Shown one piece after another: positions 25,109-34,141 of a stretch of DNA of 64,000 bases. Under the pieces are notes generated by a model. That model ran no database searches. It had not been told where the DNA came from and saw only the letters and a list, made by a program, of their open reading frames with translations. The translations under genes and the position numbers were made by a program. The first letter of the stretch is position 1. The number at the start of each line of letters is the position of its first letter. Source of the DNA: CAYSAQ01 sp964429235 (GTDB taxonomy: Bacteria > Margulisbacteria > Riflemargulisbacteria > GWF2-35-9 > DYQY01); contig CAYSAQ010000007.1 of NCBI GenBank assembly GCA_964429235.1, positions 1 through 64,000 of the forward strand, read 5' to 3'.

Positions 25109-25748
25109 TTTTTAGTTGAGCTATTGTTTCAGGAATGTTTTTGCTGTTAAACACAGTTGATCCTGCTACTAAGATATCAACACCAGCTTCTACGATTGAT
25201 GATGCATTTTCTAAAGTTACTCCACCATCTATTTCAATAACAGTATCAAGACCTTGTCTTTCGATTTCAGCCTTTAGCGTTTTTACTTTATCTAGTGTGT
25301 ATTTGATGAATTTCTGTCCACCGAATCCAGGGTTAACAGACATGATTAAAACTACATCAACCATACCTAGAACTGGAAAAAGGTTTTCAACTGGAGTTGC
25401 AGGATTTATAGATACTCCTGCTTTAGCGCCAGTAGATTTAATTTCATTAATTAGCCTATCAAGATGGTCGCTAGCCTCATAGTGAACAGTTATTATATCT
25501 GCTCCAGCTTTTCTAAAATCTTCAATAAAGTTTTCAGGCTCAACAATCATTAAGTGAACATCTAATGGAAGCTTCGAGAAGCTTTTTATATTTTTAATAA
25601 CTACTGGGCCGATAGTGATGTTTGGCACAAATTGTCCATCCATAACATCAATGTGGATGTAGTCTGCTCCGCCTTTTTCGATAGTTATGATTTCATCTTT
25701 TAGGATATTGAAATCAGCAGAAAGAATTGATGGTGCGATTAATGTCAT
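25101..25748 (-). CDS. rpe: Ribulose-phosphate 3-epimerase
   Basis: 215 residues, TIM barrel. APSILSADF, HIDVMDGQFVPNITIGP, DVHLMIVEPE and MSVNPGFGGQKF, then EIDGGV are the family motifs carrying metal and catalytic residues. It interconverts ribulose 5-phosphate and xylulose 5-phosphate in the pentose phosphate pathway. First gene of rpe-ribD. In many bacteria rpe adjoins rsgA and a PASTA protein gene; here those lie 1.3 kb away, separated by the CDP-alcohol gene pair. Confidence 0.95.
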   Translation of the reverse strand: MTLIAPSILSADFNILKDEIITIEKGGADYIHIDVMDGQFVPNITIGPVVIKNIKSFSKLPLDVHLMIVEPENFIEDFRKAGADIITVHYEASDHLDRLINEIKSTGAKAGVSINPATPVENLFPVLGMVDVVLIMSVNPGFGGQKFIKYTLDKVKTLKAEIERQGLDTVIEIDGGVTLENASSIVEAGVDILVAGSTVFNSKNIPETIAQLKNA

Positions 25749-25833
25749 AACTAAATTATCATATTTTTTTATTTACTTGGCAACTTATCTTTCAATTCAA
25801 CAGGGCAATTAGAGGGGGTTGGTGTTTAATTAA

Positions 25834-25862
25834 TTGACAATAGCTTGTTTGCTTAGTACATT
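25834..25862 (+). promoter_or_regulatory. Promoter of CDP-alcohol transferase gene, leaderless type
   Basis: Perfect TTGACA (25834-25839), 17-nt spacer, TACATT (25857-25862), then only 6 nt to the GTG start codon at 25869. No ribosome-binding sequence is present. This spacing supports both the GTG start and a leaderless transcript. Confidence 0.7.
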
Positions 25863-25868
25863 CCATTA

Positions 25869-26522
25869 GTGAATATAAGCGAAATAAAATCTCCAGAATT
25901 ACAACCTACCATCCTTTCCTATGTGAAAGATCTTCCAAACTTGTGTTCACTTGCTGGATTGGCTTGTACAATATCGGCAATTTATTTTAGTATCATAGGC
26001 GTTTATTATGCTGCAATGATCGGCATGATTTGGGCCGTTGCGTTTGACTGGGCGGATGGGCTAATTGCTCGAAGAATGAAAGGACGAACAGGTAATGATC
26101 GTGCTTTTGGAGGACAACTTGATGTTGTAATAGACATTGTAAGTTATGGTGTTGCTCCAGCTATTCTTTTACTTAGTTATGGCAAATTCGAACCTATTTT
26201 TTTAATAGGTGCTTTTTTAATGCTTGCGGCTAGCGCTATAAGGTTGAGTTATTTTAGTGTTTTTGGTCTTAGTGGAGGATCAAAATATACAGGGTTGGCT
26301 CTTGATAATAATAATATAATACTTGTTTTCATATTTATATTTGAAAGCTTTATTAGCAAGGGGGCTTTTTCTATTATTCTGTATATTAGTGGTTTGGCGC
26401 TTGCTTCTTTAAATGTGTCACAAATAAAAACTCCTAAGCTTTCGGGAAACCCTGTTAATGTTTACATTCTTGCTGCTTATACCATTGTTATTACAGGTAT
26501 TTTTGGTTGGAAATTATTATAA
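25869..26522 (+). CDS. CDP-alcohol phosphatidyltransferase (PssA-like)
   Basis: 217 residues, GTG start. Five or six membrane segments surround the CDP-alcohol phosphotransferase motif DWADGLIARR-x13-D-x3-D, with DG, AR, G and the two Asp residues in the expected order. It joins a CDP-activated group to an alcohol at the inner membrane. PssA is closest in length. The segment YTGLALDNNN replaces the usual GLPxPxAA of PssA, so the substrate may differ. The cytidylyltransferase gene starts 4 nt downstream. Confidence 0.8.
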   Translation: MNISEIKSPELQPTILSYVKDLPNLCSLAGLACTISAIYFSIIGVYYAAMIGMIWAVAFDWADGLIARRMKGRTGNDRAFGGQLDVVIDIVSYGVAPAILLLSYGKFEPIFLIGAFLMLAASAIRLSYFSVFGLSGGSKYTGLALDNNNIILVFIFIFESFISKGAFSIILYISGLALASLNVSQIKTPKLSGNPVNVYILAAYTIVITGIFGWKLL

Positions 26523-26525
26523 ATA

Positions 26526-27017
26526 ATGATTGTATATACGGTAGGAACATTTGATTTATTGCATGTAGGGCACCTTGCTTTATTAGAATATTGCAGGACG
26601 TTAGGAGATGTTGTGGCTGTTGGTGTCGCTTCCGATAGTGTTGTTAGATCGTACAAGCCCAATGTGCCTGTTGTTCCACTAGACCAACGAGTGGAAATGT
26701 TAAAAGCCTTAAGTTGTGTGGATATTGTACGTCCTTACGATGAACTCGAATATGTGTCCGCTTGTAAGGAATTGAATGTGGATATTTTCGTAGTTGGAGG
26801 AGATTGGGGCACGAACCCACATAATATTGACGTGGAATCTTATTTAAAACAAGCAGGTAAGAAGATTGTTCAAGTTCGATATAATCCTAGAACGTCGTCT
26901 ACCAAAATAAAACGGGATGTGTTAGCACAAGCGTATAAAGGCAAGCATATAAAACAAACTATGACTCACCAATCAAAATCTGGCGTTGTTTTGGACTACG
27001 AGTTGGTGCAGGTTTAA
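26526..27017 (+). CDS. Cytidylyltransferase (TagD/glycerol-3-phosphate type)
   Basis: 163 residues. GTFDLLHVGHLALLE has the HxGH nucleotidyl-transfer motif, and RTSSTKIK is the second signature. It should form a CDP-alcohol (glycerol, ethanolamine or related) from CTP. Immediate coupling to the CDP-alcohol transferase suggests product channelling into a lipid head group. The C-terminal 30 residues beyond the domain are not recognised. TagD and ethanolamine-phosphate or HldE-like relatives cannot be separated by eye. Confidence 0.82.
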   Translation: MIVYTVGTFDLLHVGHLALLEYCRTLGDVVAVGVASDSVVRSYKPNVPVVPLDQRVEMLKALSCVDIVRPYDELEYVSACKELNVDIFVVGGDWGTNPHNIDVESYLKQAGKKIVQVRYNPRTSSTKIKRDVLAQAYKGKHIKQTMTHQSKSGVVLDYELVQV

Positions 27018-27028
27018 TAAGCTTATTA

Positions 27029-27910
27029 TTATCTATTATAAGTTGGCCTAAGCTTTGATATATTTTCACTAAGTTTAAGATAAGAGTCGTAACGTGATTG
27101 AGAGATGTCACCCTTTACAAGTGCGTCTTTTATCGCACATTTTGGTTCAGCTAAGTGCTTGCAATTATCAAACTTGCATTGCCCAATTAGTTCAGCAAAT
27201 TCAGGAAAGAATTCGTAAAGGTTGGAATCTTGTAAAGTTTTTATATCAATCATGGAATACCCAGGAGTGTCCGCTATAAAGGTGTTTGATGGCTCATAGA
27301 AGTAGAGCATGGATTGTTTTGTGGTTTGTTTTCCTCGTTTTAGTTTTTCAGATACTAGTCCAGTTTTCACAAAGCCTTCTCCAAACAATTGGTTAACTAG
27401 TGTTGATTTGCCTACCCCAGAGACTCCTGCAAAGGCGATTGTTTTGTTAGAGATTATCTTTATAAGTTGCGCTCTGTCTTTATCAGTTAGTTCAAGTGCA
27501 GAGATGAAATAGCATTCATAGCCTAACTTTTGATATATTTTTAGTTTTTCTTGTTTCGTTTTTGAAGAAATATCAGTTTTGTTAAAGATTACGATAGGAG
27601 TTATTCCAAGGTAGCTATAGTAGGCAAGGAAGCTATCTACAATGTAAGATGAGTAATCGGGTTCAGATATAGCAACAACAAAAATCATTTTATCTATATT
27701 TGTAAGCAAAGGTTTGTTGATTATATTGTTTCTTTCTTGAATGTTTGTGATTATCCCTCTGTCTGAATCTAGATCGAAATCTACTTTATCGCCAATAATA
27801 AGGTTTGGAGTGCTATTTTTTTTAAGGCAGAGTAATTCTTTTTTAGTTGTTATATCAAGTACGGTGTATATGCTGTTATATATTTTGCAGATTATGCCGC
27901 TATGAGTCAT
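27029..27910 (-). CDS. rsgA: Ribosome small-subunit GTPase RsgA
   Basis: 293 residues, circularly permuted GTPase: N-terminal OB fold, then G4 NKTD, G1 GVSGVGKSTL and G3 DTPGYS, followed by a zinc motif CKFDNCKHLAEPKC. It checks 30S maturation. The start codon directly follows the stop of the PASTA protein gene, so they are one operon. Confidence 0.94.
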   Translation of the reverse strand: MTHSGIICKIYNSIYTVLDITTKKELLCLKKNSTPNLIIGDKVDFDLDSDRGIITNIQERNNIINKPLLTNIDKMIFVVAISEPDYSSYIVDSFLAYYSYLGITPIVIFNKTDISSKTKQEKLKIYQKLGYECYFISALELTDKDRAQLIKIISNKTIAFAGVSGVGKSTLVNQLFGEGFVKTGLVSEKLKRGKQTTKQSMLYFYEPSNTFIADTPGYSMIDIKTLQDSNLYEFFPEFAELIGQCKFDNCKHLAEPKCAIKDALVKGDISQSRYDSYLKLSENISKLRPTYNR

Positions 27911-28741
27911 TTAGAAAACGATTAGTTTGGTTTTTGCTAGGATGTCGTTATAGAAGATTTCAATCCTATTACCTAGTTTCTCTTCAAACTCAAACAGCAC
28001 TTCTTTGCCAGAAGGGATGTCGTCATTGAACAATATGCTTGGTTTTTCTTTCGAAATAGAAACAATCTTCACATTTGTTTTTTTAGTTACCGAACTAAAA
28101 GGAACAGTTAACGTGATATTTGTTAATATCTTATCGTATCCTTCTTCAATTTTTTCTAGAATAATGTCTACAGGAAATCCTTTAGATAAAATTACGTTAA
28201 TAGTTGTGCTTGTGTCTACATATTCTCCAGCATTCGGGCTGGTAGCAGTAATCGTTCCTTCTCTATATTCACTTGAATATTCACTTTCAGTTTCATTAAC
28301 TATTAGGCTATGTTCTTTTAGGAGTCCTCTTGCTTGTCTAAGCGTTAGTCCTTTAATTTCAGGAATAGTTATTTGTTCTTGTCCGATATTTACTATGTAT
28401 TTTACTTTTCTGCCTATTTTTACAGTTCTTCCTGCTTCAGGCTCTGTTTCTAATATGATATTAATCGTTGCTTCTTCAGAGAAACGGCTTCCGCCAGGAT
28501 ATGGTTCTAGCTTGTGTTGCTCAAGAATCATTATCGCATCAGCTTTATCTAGACCGACAACATCAGGAACTTGTATTTCAGGAATTTCGTTAATATAATT
28601 GAAAAATATCGAATAAAAAACGGCTGAAAACAATCCTAGTACTGCAATAATAATAATATATTTTAGAAAACTCTTTTTTGCTGGTTGCTCTTCTGCTAGT
28701 TCTTCTTTAGTAATATCTTGTTTTTTTGCTTCTTCTACCAT
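27911..28741 (-). CDS. Membrane-anchored PASTA-domain protein
   Basis: 276 residues: cytoplasmic acidic tail (1-25), a membrane helix (about 27-50), two PASTA domains (EIQVPDVVGLDKADAIMIL and ITIPEIKGLTLRQARGLLK) and a C-terminal beta-rich domain of about 85 residues. No kinase domain is present, unlike PrkC. PASTA domains bind peptidoglycan fragments or act in cell-wall signalling. Operon with rsgA, an order common in bacteria where PrkC occupies this place. Good promoter upstream at 28771-28800. Confidence 0.83.
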   Translation of the reverse strand: MVEEAKKQDITKEELAEEQPAKKSFLKYIIIIAVLGLFSAVFYSIFFNYINEIPEIQVPDVVGLDKADAIMILEQHKLEPYPGGSRFSEEATINIILETEPEAGRTVKIGRKVKYIVNIGQEQITIPEIKGLTLRQARGLLKEHSLIVNETESEYSSEYREGTITATSPNAGEYVDTSTTINVILSKGFPVDIILEKIEEGYDKILTNITLTVPFSSVTKKTNVKIVSISKEKPSILFNDDIPSGKEVLFEFEEKLGNRIEIFYNDILAKTKLIVF

Positions 28742-28770
28742 TATTACTAGCCTTTCTTTTATACTGTTTC

Positions 28771-28800
28771 AGTATACCTTGAAGCATGAATCCTTATCAA
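28771..28800 (-). promoter_or_regulatory. Promoter of PASTA-rsgA operon
   Basis: On the minus strand TTGATA (28800-28795), an 18-nt spacer and TATACT (28776-28771), about 30 nt before the ATG. The divergent lysS gene has a TATAAT at 28872-28877. Confidence 0.55.
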
Positions 28801-28911
28801 GTTTTTATAGCTTGTAGAGAAGCGTTATATTATAAGGATGAATCTAGCTTTTAAAGAAACGCTATAGATTGTATAATTTAGGTTGAAAGATAGCAGGAAG
28901 GTAGTTTAAAA

Positions 28912-30384
28912 ATGGAAGTACAAAAAATAGATGAATTTCAATTAAGAAGAGATAAAGTAAAGGAATATGAGGAACAAGGAGTTAATCCTTATCCATCATT
29001 TTATAATAGAGAAATAGATATCCAAGAGATCAGAGCTAAGTATCAAGTTGATGTAGAAGGCGGCAAAGAAGGCGTAGTTGTATCTACTGCTGGAAGACTT
29101 ATGGCTAAACGTGGACATGGGAAAGCATCATTTGGAAACATCATGGACGGTAACGGCAAGATTCAGGTTTATGCTAGAAAAGATGTCATGGATGAAAGAT
29201 ATGACGAGTATATGAAGTTAGATGTTGGTGATTTTGTTGGAGTAAAAGGACTACTTTTTATTACAAAAACAGGAGAACTTACGATAAGAGTACAAGAATT
29301 TACTCTTTTAGCAAAAGCATTAAACCCATTGCCAGAGAAATTCCATGGTCTTCAAGACAAAGAGCTTCGTTATAGAAAAAGATATTTAGATCTTATTTCA
29401 AACCCTGAGATTAAAGATGTTTTCCATAAGAGAAGTAAGATTATTTCACTTATAAGAAGAATGTTAGAAGACAAAACATTTATGGAAGTAGAGACGCCAG
29501 TTCTTCATTCTATTGCAGGAGGCGCTACAGCTAAGCCTTTTATTACTCACCATAATGCATTGGATATGAAGCTTTATCAAAGGATCGCTTTAGAATTGCA
29601 TCTAAAGAGATTAATAGTTGGTGGGTTTGAGAAAGTGTTTGAAATAGGAAGAGTTTTTAGAAACGAAGGTATTTCATACAAGCACAATCCGGAATATACA
29701 TTACTAGAGCTTTATCAAGCATATGCAGACTATAACGATATGATGGATCTTACAGAGGAGATTATTTCTTCTTTAGCAAAAGAAATCACAGGTGATTATA
29801 AAGTAGCATTTGATGATAATGAGATAGACTTTACCCCTCCATGGACTAGGGCGACTATGGCATCACTTATCAAAAAGTACTCAGATATAGATATTGATGG
29901 CAAATCTTTTGATGAGCTAAAGAAAGAAATGGAAGCTAAGGGAATATACGTTAAGGGTGAATATACTTCCTCAGGGCAGTTAGTAAATCTTCTTTATGAT
30001 GAAAAAGTTGAGATGAATCTTATTCAGCCAACATTTGTTACAGATTATCCGTTGGAGACTTCTCCACTTGCTAAGAAGCATAGAGATAATCCGGCATTAG
30101 TTGAGCGTTTTGAGCTTGTTATTAACACTATGGAGATTGCTAATGCATTCTCTGAACTTAATGATGCTCAAGATCAGAAGCAACGTTTTGAATCTCAAGT
30201 AGCTCAGAGAGAAGCTGGAGATGATGAAGCACATATGATGGACGAAGATTTTATCGAAGCATTAGAATACGGAATGCCTCCTACAGGTGGATTAGGTATC
30301 GGAATTGATAGAGTTGTTATGTTACTAACAGGACAAACATCTATCAGAGACGTGCTTCTGTTCCCTCATATGAGACATAAATAA
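28912..30384 (+). CDS. lysS: Lysyl-tRNA synthetase, class II
   Basis: 490 residues. OB-fold anticodon domain (about 55-150), then the class II motifs: RKRYLDL (motif 1 region), FRNEGISYKHNPEYTLLE (motif 2) and GGLGIGIDRVVMLLT (motif 3). It charges tRNA-Lys. GCAGGAAGG precedes the ATG at some distance. Monocistronic, ended by a strong terminator at 30419-30447. Confidence 0.97.
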   Translation: MEVQKIDEFQLRRDKVKEYEEQGVNPYPSFYNREIDIQEIRAKYQVDVEGGKEGVVVSTAGRLMAKRGHGKASFGNIMDGNGKIQVYARKDVMDERYDEYMKLDVGDFVGVKGLLFITKTGELTIRVQEFTLLAKALNPLPEKFHGLQDKELRYRKRYLDLISNPEIKDVFHKRSKIISLIRRMLEDKTFMEVETPVLHSIAGGATAKPFITHHNALDMKLYQRIALELHLKRLIVGGFEKVFEIGRVFRNEGISYKHNPEYTLLELYQAYADYNDMMDLTEEIISSLAKEITGDYKVAFDDNEIDFTPPWTRATMASLIKKYSDIDIDGKSFDELKKEMEAKGIYVKGEYTSSGQLVNLLYDEKVEMNLIQPTFVTDYPLETSPLAKKHRDNPALVERFELVINTMEIANAFSELNDAQDQKQRFESQVAQREAGDDEAHMMDEDFIEALEYGMPPTGGLGIGIDRVVMLLTGQTSIRDVLLFPHMRHK

Positions 30385-30418
30385 AATAACTATTAAGTTT
30401 TTAATAGATTAAGATTTT

Positions 30419-30447
30419 AAAAGGGGAGCATGTTGCTCCCCTTTTTT
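30419..30447 (+). terminator. Rho-independent terminator of lysS
   Basis: GGGGAGCA-TGT-TGCTCCCC, flanked by A4 and followed by six T residues; the A and T runs extend the stem. Confidence 0.92.
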
Positions 30448-30490
30448 TATGTTATTAGCAATTTATTACTAATAGCTTCGATATATTCAT

Positions 30491-31024
30491 ATGAAACACA
30501 AAATTATATCTTTAAATAAACATTTCGACGAGCTTTTGGAGTGTACAGAAGTTTGGCTAGGAGTAGTAAAGAATGACCAATCTTTTGCTAAGCAGTCGTA
30601 TGGGTTTGATTACCGAGAAGCTTTCTATAATTTTGCTGATTGGGACAGGATGCCAAGTCTTGCTGATAAGCGTTATTTGGTTGATTTTTTATTGATTCCT
30701 AATGAACCTATTTCTAATAATCCAAAAGAAAAATCTTTGCTGCTTCATATAAAAGCAATAGGGCTAAGAGTGCTTGCGAAAATGGCAGTAAATAACTTAA
30801 TAGCGCCTAAAGAGTTACTTGAGATTAATGAAGGAATATTAAAAAGGTCGCTTTGTTTAAAATCACGTTCACCTTGTTTCACTTATCCATTAAAGCAGAT
30901 GTTGAAGCTGGGAAAATCTTTAGTTCCCAAAGAAAATACAGAAGTTAGAGCTAAATATAATGATCTTCTACAGCAACAGCAAGCAGCAATACATCCTAAG
31001 CAACTGATACTGATAAACAAATAA
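30491..31024 (+). CDS. Hypothetical soluble protein
   Basis: 177 residues, not recognised. Predicted mostly helical, no signal peptide or membrane segment. An N-terminal part rich in aromatic residues (YGFDYREAFYNFADWD) and a helical C-terminus are visible. No clear ribosome site precedes the ATG. It stands between lysS and lpd, 24 nt before lpd, whose own promoter lies inside that gap, so cotranscription is possible but not needed. Confidence 0.6.
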   Translation: MKHKIISLNKHFDELLECTEVWLGVVKNDQSFAKQSYGFDYREAFYNFADWDRMPSLADKRYLVDFLLIPNEPISNNPKEKSLLLHIKAIGLRVLAKMAVNNLIAPKELLEINEGILKRSLCLKSRSPCFTYPLKQMLKLGKSLVPKENTEVRAKYNDLLQQQQAAIHPKQLILINK

Positions 31025-31048
31025 ACAATTAAACGTTATAATAAGTTC

Positions 31049-32353
31049 ATGCATTATGATTTAGTAGTAATTGGTGGAGGTCCTGCAGGAAATGAGGTCG
31101 CTTCACATGTTATCCATAAAGGTTGGAAAGTAGCAGTTTTCGAAGAACGTGCCTTTGGTGGAACCTGTCTTAATGTTGGCTGCATCCCCAGCAAAGGTTA
31201 TTTACATAGAGCCAAATTATTTTCCGAAATAAAAAAACATCGTATTTCTTGTGAAGAAGACGCAAAATACTTTGCTTTAGAAGAATTGCAAAGTTTCACA
31301 GAACGTACTATTGGACGAATGGCAAAAGGGATAGAACAACGAATCATTGAAAAAGATATAGCTGTTTATAAAGAGACAGTTGTTAGCTTTTCAAAAAATG
31401 AACTAGAGACTTCCGATGGCACACAGGTTATTTTTGATAAGCTTGTTATTGCATGTGGCACAAAGCCAGCACTTCCAGGCAAGTTAAATAAGGCTAGAAA
31501 TATCAAGGGTGTTTATACCAATGAGAATATTTTTCAGCTTAAAGTAATGCCTACATCAATGACTGTTATTGGTGGTGGCGCAATCGGTATAGAGATGGCT
31601 TATTTCTTTTCAAGTTTTGGGGTGAAGATAGACCTAGTAGAAGCTTCTTCTTCTGTGCTTGGGCATTATGATGAAGACATTGTTCTAGAAGCAAAGAAGA
31701 TGCTGAAGAAAAAGAAGATAAAGCTACATGAAAATATATTAGTAAAAGGTATAGATGAGGATTGCAGAGTAACTCTTAGTGATGAGAGAGTTCTTGAAAA
31801 TGAGATTGTGTTGATAGCAACTGGCAGACAATTAGAATTGCCATCTACAGACCTTGAGTTTGAAATGCATAAAGGTTTCCTAAAAGTTGATAACAATTAT
31901 CAGACAACGCTTAAAGATATTTACGCAGTAGGTGATGCCAATGGTATTAGCATGTTTGCTCACTCTGCTACAGACCAAGGAAAACAACTTGGGCGACTTT
32001 TATTAAAGGGTACCGCAATAGACCATGATAGAGTTATTCCAAGCATCGTTTATACTTCTCCTGCAATCGCATCAGTGGGCATTACAGAGAAATCTATGGC
32101 TGATGATTGTGTCGTGAAAAAAGTTCAATACGATTGGTCAGGAAGAGCTCATGTAGAAAAAGAAACAACGGGTTTTATAAAGTTAATTATAAAAGATGGC
32201 TATATAGCAGGAGCTCATATTATAGGTGCGTATGCCGAAGAAATGATTGCACTTATGATTCTAGCTGTTCAAGAAAAGACATCTCTTAGTTCTCTAAAAC
32301 GTTTAGTTTTGGCTCATCCAACTTATGGAGAGTTATTTTTAGAAGGGTTTTGA
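31049..32353 (+). CDS. lpd: Dihydrolipoamide dehydrogenase
   Basis: 434 residues of the flavin disulfide reductase family. FAD motif GGGPAGNEVA, redox-active GTCLNVGCIPSK, NAD motif GGGAIGIEMA, and the C-terminal active-site HPTYGE with the His-Glu pair. It reoxidises lipoyl groups of 2-oxoacid or glycine-cleavage complexes. It is about 30 residues shorter than usual. TATAAT lies 6 nt before the ATG without a ribosome site, suggesting a leaderless mRNA. lipA overlaps its stop codon. No E1/E2 or gcv genes are nearby. Confidence 0.9.
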   Translation: MHYDLVVIGGGPAGNEVASHVIHKGWKVAVFEERAFGGTCLNVGCIPSKGYLHRAKLFSEIKKHRISCEEDAKYFALEELQSFTERTIGRMAKGIEQRIIEKDIAVYKETVVSFSKNELETSDGTQVIFDKLVIACGTKPALPGKLNKARNIKGVYTNENIFQLKVMPTSMTVIGGGAIGIEMAYFFSSFGVKIDLVEASSSVLGHYDEDIVLEAKKMLKKKKIKLHENILVKGIDEDCRVTLSDERVLENEIVLIATGRQLELPSTDLEFEMHKGFLKVDNNYQTTLKDIYAVGDANGISMFAHSATDQGKQLGRLLLKGTAIDHDRVIPSIVYTSPAIASVGITEKSMADDCVVKKVQYDWSGRAHVEKETTGFIKLIIKDGYIAGAHIIGAYAEEMIALMILAVQEKTSLSSLKRLVLAHPTYGELFLEGF

Positions 32354-33183
32354 TGAAGCCACCAGCATTTATTATTAATGAATATCGCAAGAAGCTTTAT
32401 AACGCAAAAAGTTTAGGTAAGGATATATGCACCGTATGCGAAGAAGCAAAATGCCCAAATAGAGGAGAATGCTTTTCCAAAGGGCGTGTTGCTTTTCTTT
32501 TATTAGGAGATACCTGTACAAGGAATTGTAGGTTTTGTGGAATAAAGACGGCAAAGAAAGACTTGCCTAGTCCACCTGATGATATCCCTAATATCCTAAG
32601 TACTATAAAGAAATTTGATATTAAGTATTTGGTGCTTACTTCTGTTACAAGAGATGATTTAGTAGACGGAGGAGCTTCTGTGTTTTGTGATGTTATAAGT
32701 GCAGTAAGAGAATACAATTCAGACATAAAAGTAGAAGTGCTTACTCCAGATTTCAAAGGAGATAAAGATGTTTTAGATAAAGTTCTTAACATGAATCCTT
32801 TTGTTTTCAATCACAACCTAGAGGTAGTTCCAACGGTGTTTCCTAGTATAAGACCAGAAGGTGATTTTGAATTGTCGGTAGATGTCTTAACGTATGCTAA
32901 AGCCAATTACCCAAAGGTGTTGGTAAAAACAGGGATTATGGTTGGAGTAGGAGAGACGAAAGAGCAAGTGTTTGAAGTTATAGAGAAGATATCAGCAATA
33001 GGAGTAGATATCCTTACGATTGGTCAATATATCGCTCCAACAAAAAGCTCATTCGAAGTAGAGAGATATGTTGAGCTAGCTGAGTATGATGAATATGTGG
33101 ATTATGGGGAAAAGCTTGGAGTAAAGATTATTGCTGGACCTTTAGTTCGAAGCTCGTATATGGCAGATTCGTATGTTGATTAA
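32353..33183 (+). CDS. lipA: Lipoyl synthase
   Basis: 276 residues from ATG 32353, overlapping the lpd TGA by one base. Auxiliary-cluster motif C29-x4-C34-x5-C40 and radical-SAM motif C55-x3-C59-x2-C62 are intact, and the C-terminal RSSY is present. It inserts two sulfurs into protein-bound octanoyl groups. Coupling with lpd suggests a lipoate-dependent complex encoded elsewhere. No lipB or lplA is seen here. Confidence 0.95.
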   Translation: MKPPAFIINEYRKKLYNAKSLGKDICTVCEEAKCPNRGECFSKGRVAFLLLGDTCTRNCRFCGIKTAKKDLPSPPDDIPNILSTIKKFDIKYLVLTSVTRDDLVDGGASVFCDVISAVREYNSDIKVEVLTPDFKGDKDVLDKVLNMNPFVFNHNLEVVPTVFPSIRPEGDFELSVDVLTYAKANYPKVLVKTGIMVGVGETKEQVFEVIEKISAIGVDILTIGQYIAPTKSSFEVERYVELAEYDEYVDYGEKLGVKIIAGPLVRSSYMADSYVD

Positions 33184-33211
33184 GGTAGAAGTTTAGGATA
33201 GGGTAAGTATA

Positions 33212-34033
33212 ATGCGATTTATTATTCTTTCATTTATTTTTTTATTTTCAGTAGTTTCGGCAGAGTCCATTATCACAACAGCTGGAGAGTTCCATTCAGG
33301 TGAGATTATAGAAGAAACTCAAGAGTTCTTGGTTATAGAAAGTGATGAGGGGATAGTGGAACTAGCTATCGAGGATATAAATGAACGAATCATTACCTTT
33401 GATGAGGATAGCAAAACAGAGAAAAAAGAGTATCAAAACAAGCGAGGATTAAGATTCTCTTATAATTCTGGTTTGGGAGAAGCGATATTTACTCATGATG
33501 ATGATCCTTATAATGATGGTTCTACTAAGAATGTTTTTATTAACCAGATATCAGAGTTTGGGTTGTTTTATTACCTAGATGTTTGGAACGGATATAGCGC
33601 AGAAATCGGAGCAGGTAAGCTTCAGCGTCTATGCAATGTGGGAGAGCTTTCCAATCAGAATAATTTTAACGCAAGCTTTGTTTCTTTAACTGTTAGAAAA
33701 ATGACGTTTAGATCACTTAGCGGCGGTTATCTTTTTAAAGTAGGTGCCGGCATTAATCTATATTTTAACCCTGTAATGAATGCTTATGATGGCACAAATG
33801 TTTATGCGGTTTCCTATGAAGATTCTGTTGGGTATCATTTGTTAATTGAAACATGGTCAGCAGTACCGAGAGTGGCAATATTTGAAGACATGAATTTTGT
33901 AATGGGGCTAAGGTGGAACTTTGGTTCCCAATTTAAACTGAAGAGTAGTACCCCTGTAAATATATATCCAGACTGGAATAATCTAGGTCTTAATGGTCTT
34001 ACATTCAATGCATCAATAGCTTTTATGTTCTAA
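33212..34033 (+). CDS. Secreted, probable outer-membrane beta-barrel protein
   Basis: 273 residues with a signal peptide (about 1-17, VSA cleavage). Residues 18-60 resemble a short SH3-like or RfbU-type domain (GEFHSGEIIEETQEFLVIES). The rest alternates amphipathic strands with aromatic girdle residues and ends in Phe, as outer-membrane proteins do. No family recognised. It follows lipA by 28 nt but is unlikely to be functionally linked. Confidence 0.6.
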   Translation: MRFIILSFIFLFSVVSAESIITTAGEFHSGEIIEETQEFLVIESDEGIVELAIEDINERIITFDEDSKTEKKEYQNKRGLRFSYNSGLGEAIFTHDDDPYNDGSTKNVFINQISEFGLFYYLDVWNGYSAEIGAGKLQRLCNVGELSNQNNFNASFVSLTVRKMTFRSLSGGYLFKVGAGINLYFNPVMNAYDGTNVYAVSYEDSVGYHLLIETWSAVPRVAIFEDMNFVMGLRWNFGSQFKLKSSTPVNIYPDWNNLGLNGLTFNASIAFMF

Positions 34034-34085
34034 CAGCAGAAATCACTAAATTATTGCTAAAAGTTTACGCAGACAAATCCCTTCC

Positions 34086-34115
34086 TTGACATTATTACGT
34101 TAATAAATATATTAT
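34086..34115 (+). promoter_or_regulatory. Promoter of comM-pilus operon
   Basis: Perfect TTGACA (34086-34091), an 18-nt spacer and TATTAT (34110-34115). A leader of about 20 nt contains AAGGAGG just before the comM ATG. Confidence 0.6.
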
Positions 34116-34141
34116 AGCTATTAAGAACGTAAGGAGGCAAT

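Noticed and set aside
28005..28598. A 197-codon plus-strand frame opposite the PASTA gene
   Set aside because: Antisense to a gene with two clear PASTA domains and a good promoter.
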